Position numbers and translations under genes: made by a program | NCBI RefSeq assembly: GCF_026262505.1 | Contig: NC_067207.1 | Coordinates: 4,162,252-4,226,251 of the forward strand | DNA: 64,000 nt | Reading direction: 5' to 3' | Source of the DNA: Trichomonas vaginalis G3 | Taxonomy: Eukaryota; Parabasalia; Trichomonadida; Trichomonadidae | Part shown: piece by piece, positions 63,398-64,000 of the stretch | Numbering within the stretch: position 1 is the stretch's first letter | Layout of the letters: each line of letters begins with the position of its first letter | Notes under the pieces: model-generated | Told to the model about the DNA's origin: nothing | Database searches by the model: none | What the model saw: only the letters and a program-made list of their open reading frames with translations

Positions 63398-64000
63398 ATG
63401 TCTGATCAAGACATTCACCCAAACAAATACAGTGAACTGAGTAGTATCTTCAAAGACTACATCAATTTATATAATACATTGTATCAACTGAAGAAGAAGA
63501 AATAAACTCGATTTACAAAATGATCAAAACAGAATTTATTGATTCAATGAAATATCGCACTAAAACTATTATAAAAGACATTTCAAATATCATCCAATAT
63601 AATAATCGCTATGCAAAGTCATATTTATCTCTTATTAAACACATTTCTGATGATTATCATGTCAAAGAGGTCAGCAATATCAGACCTATTTTAAATATCC
63701 TGTTTTATAAAGAATATGGAATTAAATTAGACAATTCTTATGATTTGGAAGAATTGTGCTCAGAAAACCTTGAAATTCATACAGAAAATACAATTTACAG
63801 AGCGATTATGAAAAATAACTTAGAAAGATTCATCCAATTCACAGAATTAGATGGATTTGATAAAAATCAAACACTTAAAAGTGTAATATATCCATATTAT
63901 AATAAAGGATATTCATTACTTGAAATATGTTGTTATCATGGCGCTGTTGATTGTTTTAAGTTATTAAGAACGAAATTCAACTCAGAAATAACTCAAAAAT
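63398..64000 (+). pseudogene. DUF3447/ankyrin gene, 5' part, runs off the window; frameshifted
   Basis: ATG 63398 reads MSDQDIHPNKYSELSSIFKD then stops at TAA in a GAAGAAGAAG tract (63493-63507). A shifted frame then continues to the window edge (EINSIYKMIKTEFIDS through YSLLEICCYHGAVDCF). Compared with the gene at 55696, eleven to thirteen bases are missing in that tract. It is a close sister of the 54644 gene. The 3' half is outside the window. Probably a pseudogene; a sequencing slip in the purine tract is the alternative. Confidence 0.75.

Overview
The window looks like a contig from the parabasalid parasite Trichomonas vaginalis or a very close relative. It is AT-rich with long intergenic stretches. 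No introns were recognised (no 5' GTATGT or 3' ACTAACACACAG-type motif was noticed). Many start codons lie 3-25 nt downstream of the trichomonad initiator (Inr) TCA(+1)Y(A/T). The families are those expanded in T. vaginalis: BspA-type leucine-rich repeats, DUF3447/ankyrin proteins, BTB + F5/8-type C proteins, Gly-rich surface proteins, long coiled-coil proteins, R2R3 Myb factors and a Tvmar1-like mariner. A lactate dehydrogenase of the malate-dehydrogenase type with Leu91 is the most specific host marker.

Layout. 1-2205: 3' part of a BspA-like gene with 24 almost identical 69-bp repeats. 2582-3257: three tandem copies of a roughly 245-bp cloverleaf-like palindromic unit. 3346-5269: remnant of a surface-protein gene split by an intact mariner. 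6.6-8.4 kb: ankyrin gene. 8.7-9.95 kb: two TTAA-flanked non-autonomous elements. 10.5-14.2 kb: a coiled-coil gene and a type I membrane protein. 14.8-22.6 kb, minus strand: TBC Rab-GAP, broken ZIP transporter, polytopic GT-C-like protein, bromodomain/ET-like protein, lactate dehydrogenase. 23.7-29.7 kb: giant coiled-coil protein, Ser-rich protein, ubiquitin-like protein. 31.5-35.9 kb: possible DENN/folliculin-like protein, Myb factor, helical-repeat protein. 36.4-43.2 kb: BTB/F5-8C pseudogene holding a 133-bp MITE, a coiled-coil paralogue of the 23.7-kb gene, a type II glycosyltransferase-like protein. 43.9-49.4 kb: a cluster of broken or truncated surface-protein genes (Gly-rich, BspA, beta-helix type) around a C2-like gene. 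50-51.7 kb: an ankyrin gene invaded by a 37-bp minisatellite. 52-53.9 kb: phospholipase B-like ectoenzyme. 54.3-64 kb: an ankyrin gene broken by a nest of four DNA elements, then the start of another ankyrin gene.

The window combines ordinary housekeeping and trafficking genes (LDH, TBC, C2, ubiquitin-like, Myb, bromodomain) with a fast-evolving accessory repertoire of surface and ankyrin genes being duplicated, homogenised and broken by small DNA transposons. The clearest unexplained structures are the cloverleaf array with an inverted hairpin loop, the TTAA family whose removal restores the start of an ankyrin gene, and the repeat spacers lying between ankyrin repeats. No retroelement, Maverick/Polinton, rRNA, tRNA or CRISPR array was recognised. 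Everything here was read by eye; no database search or folding was run.
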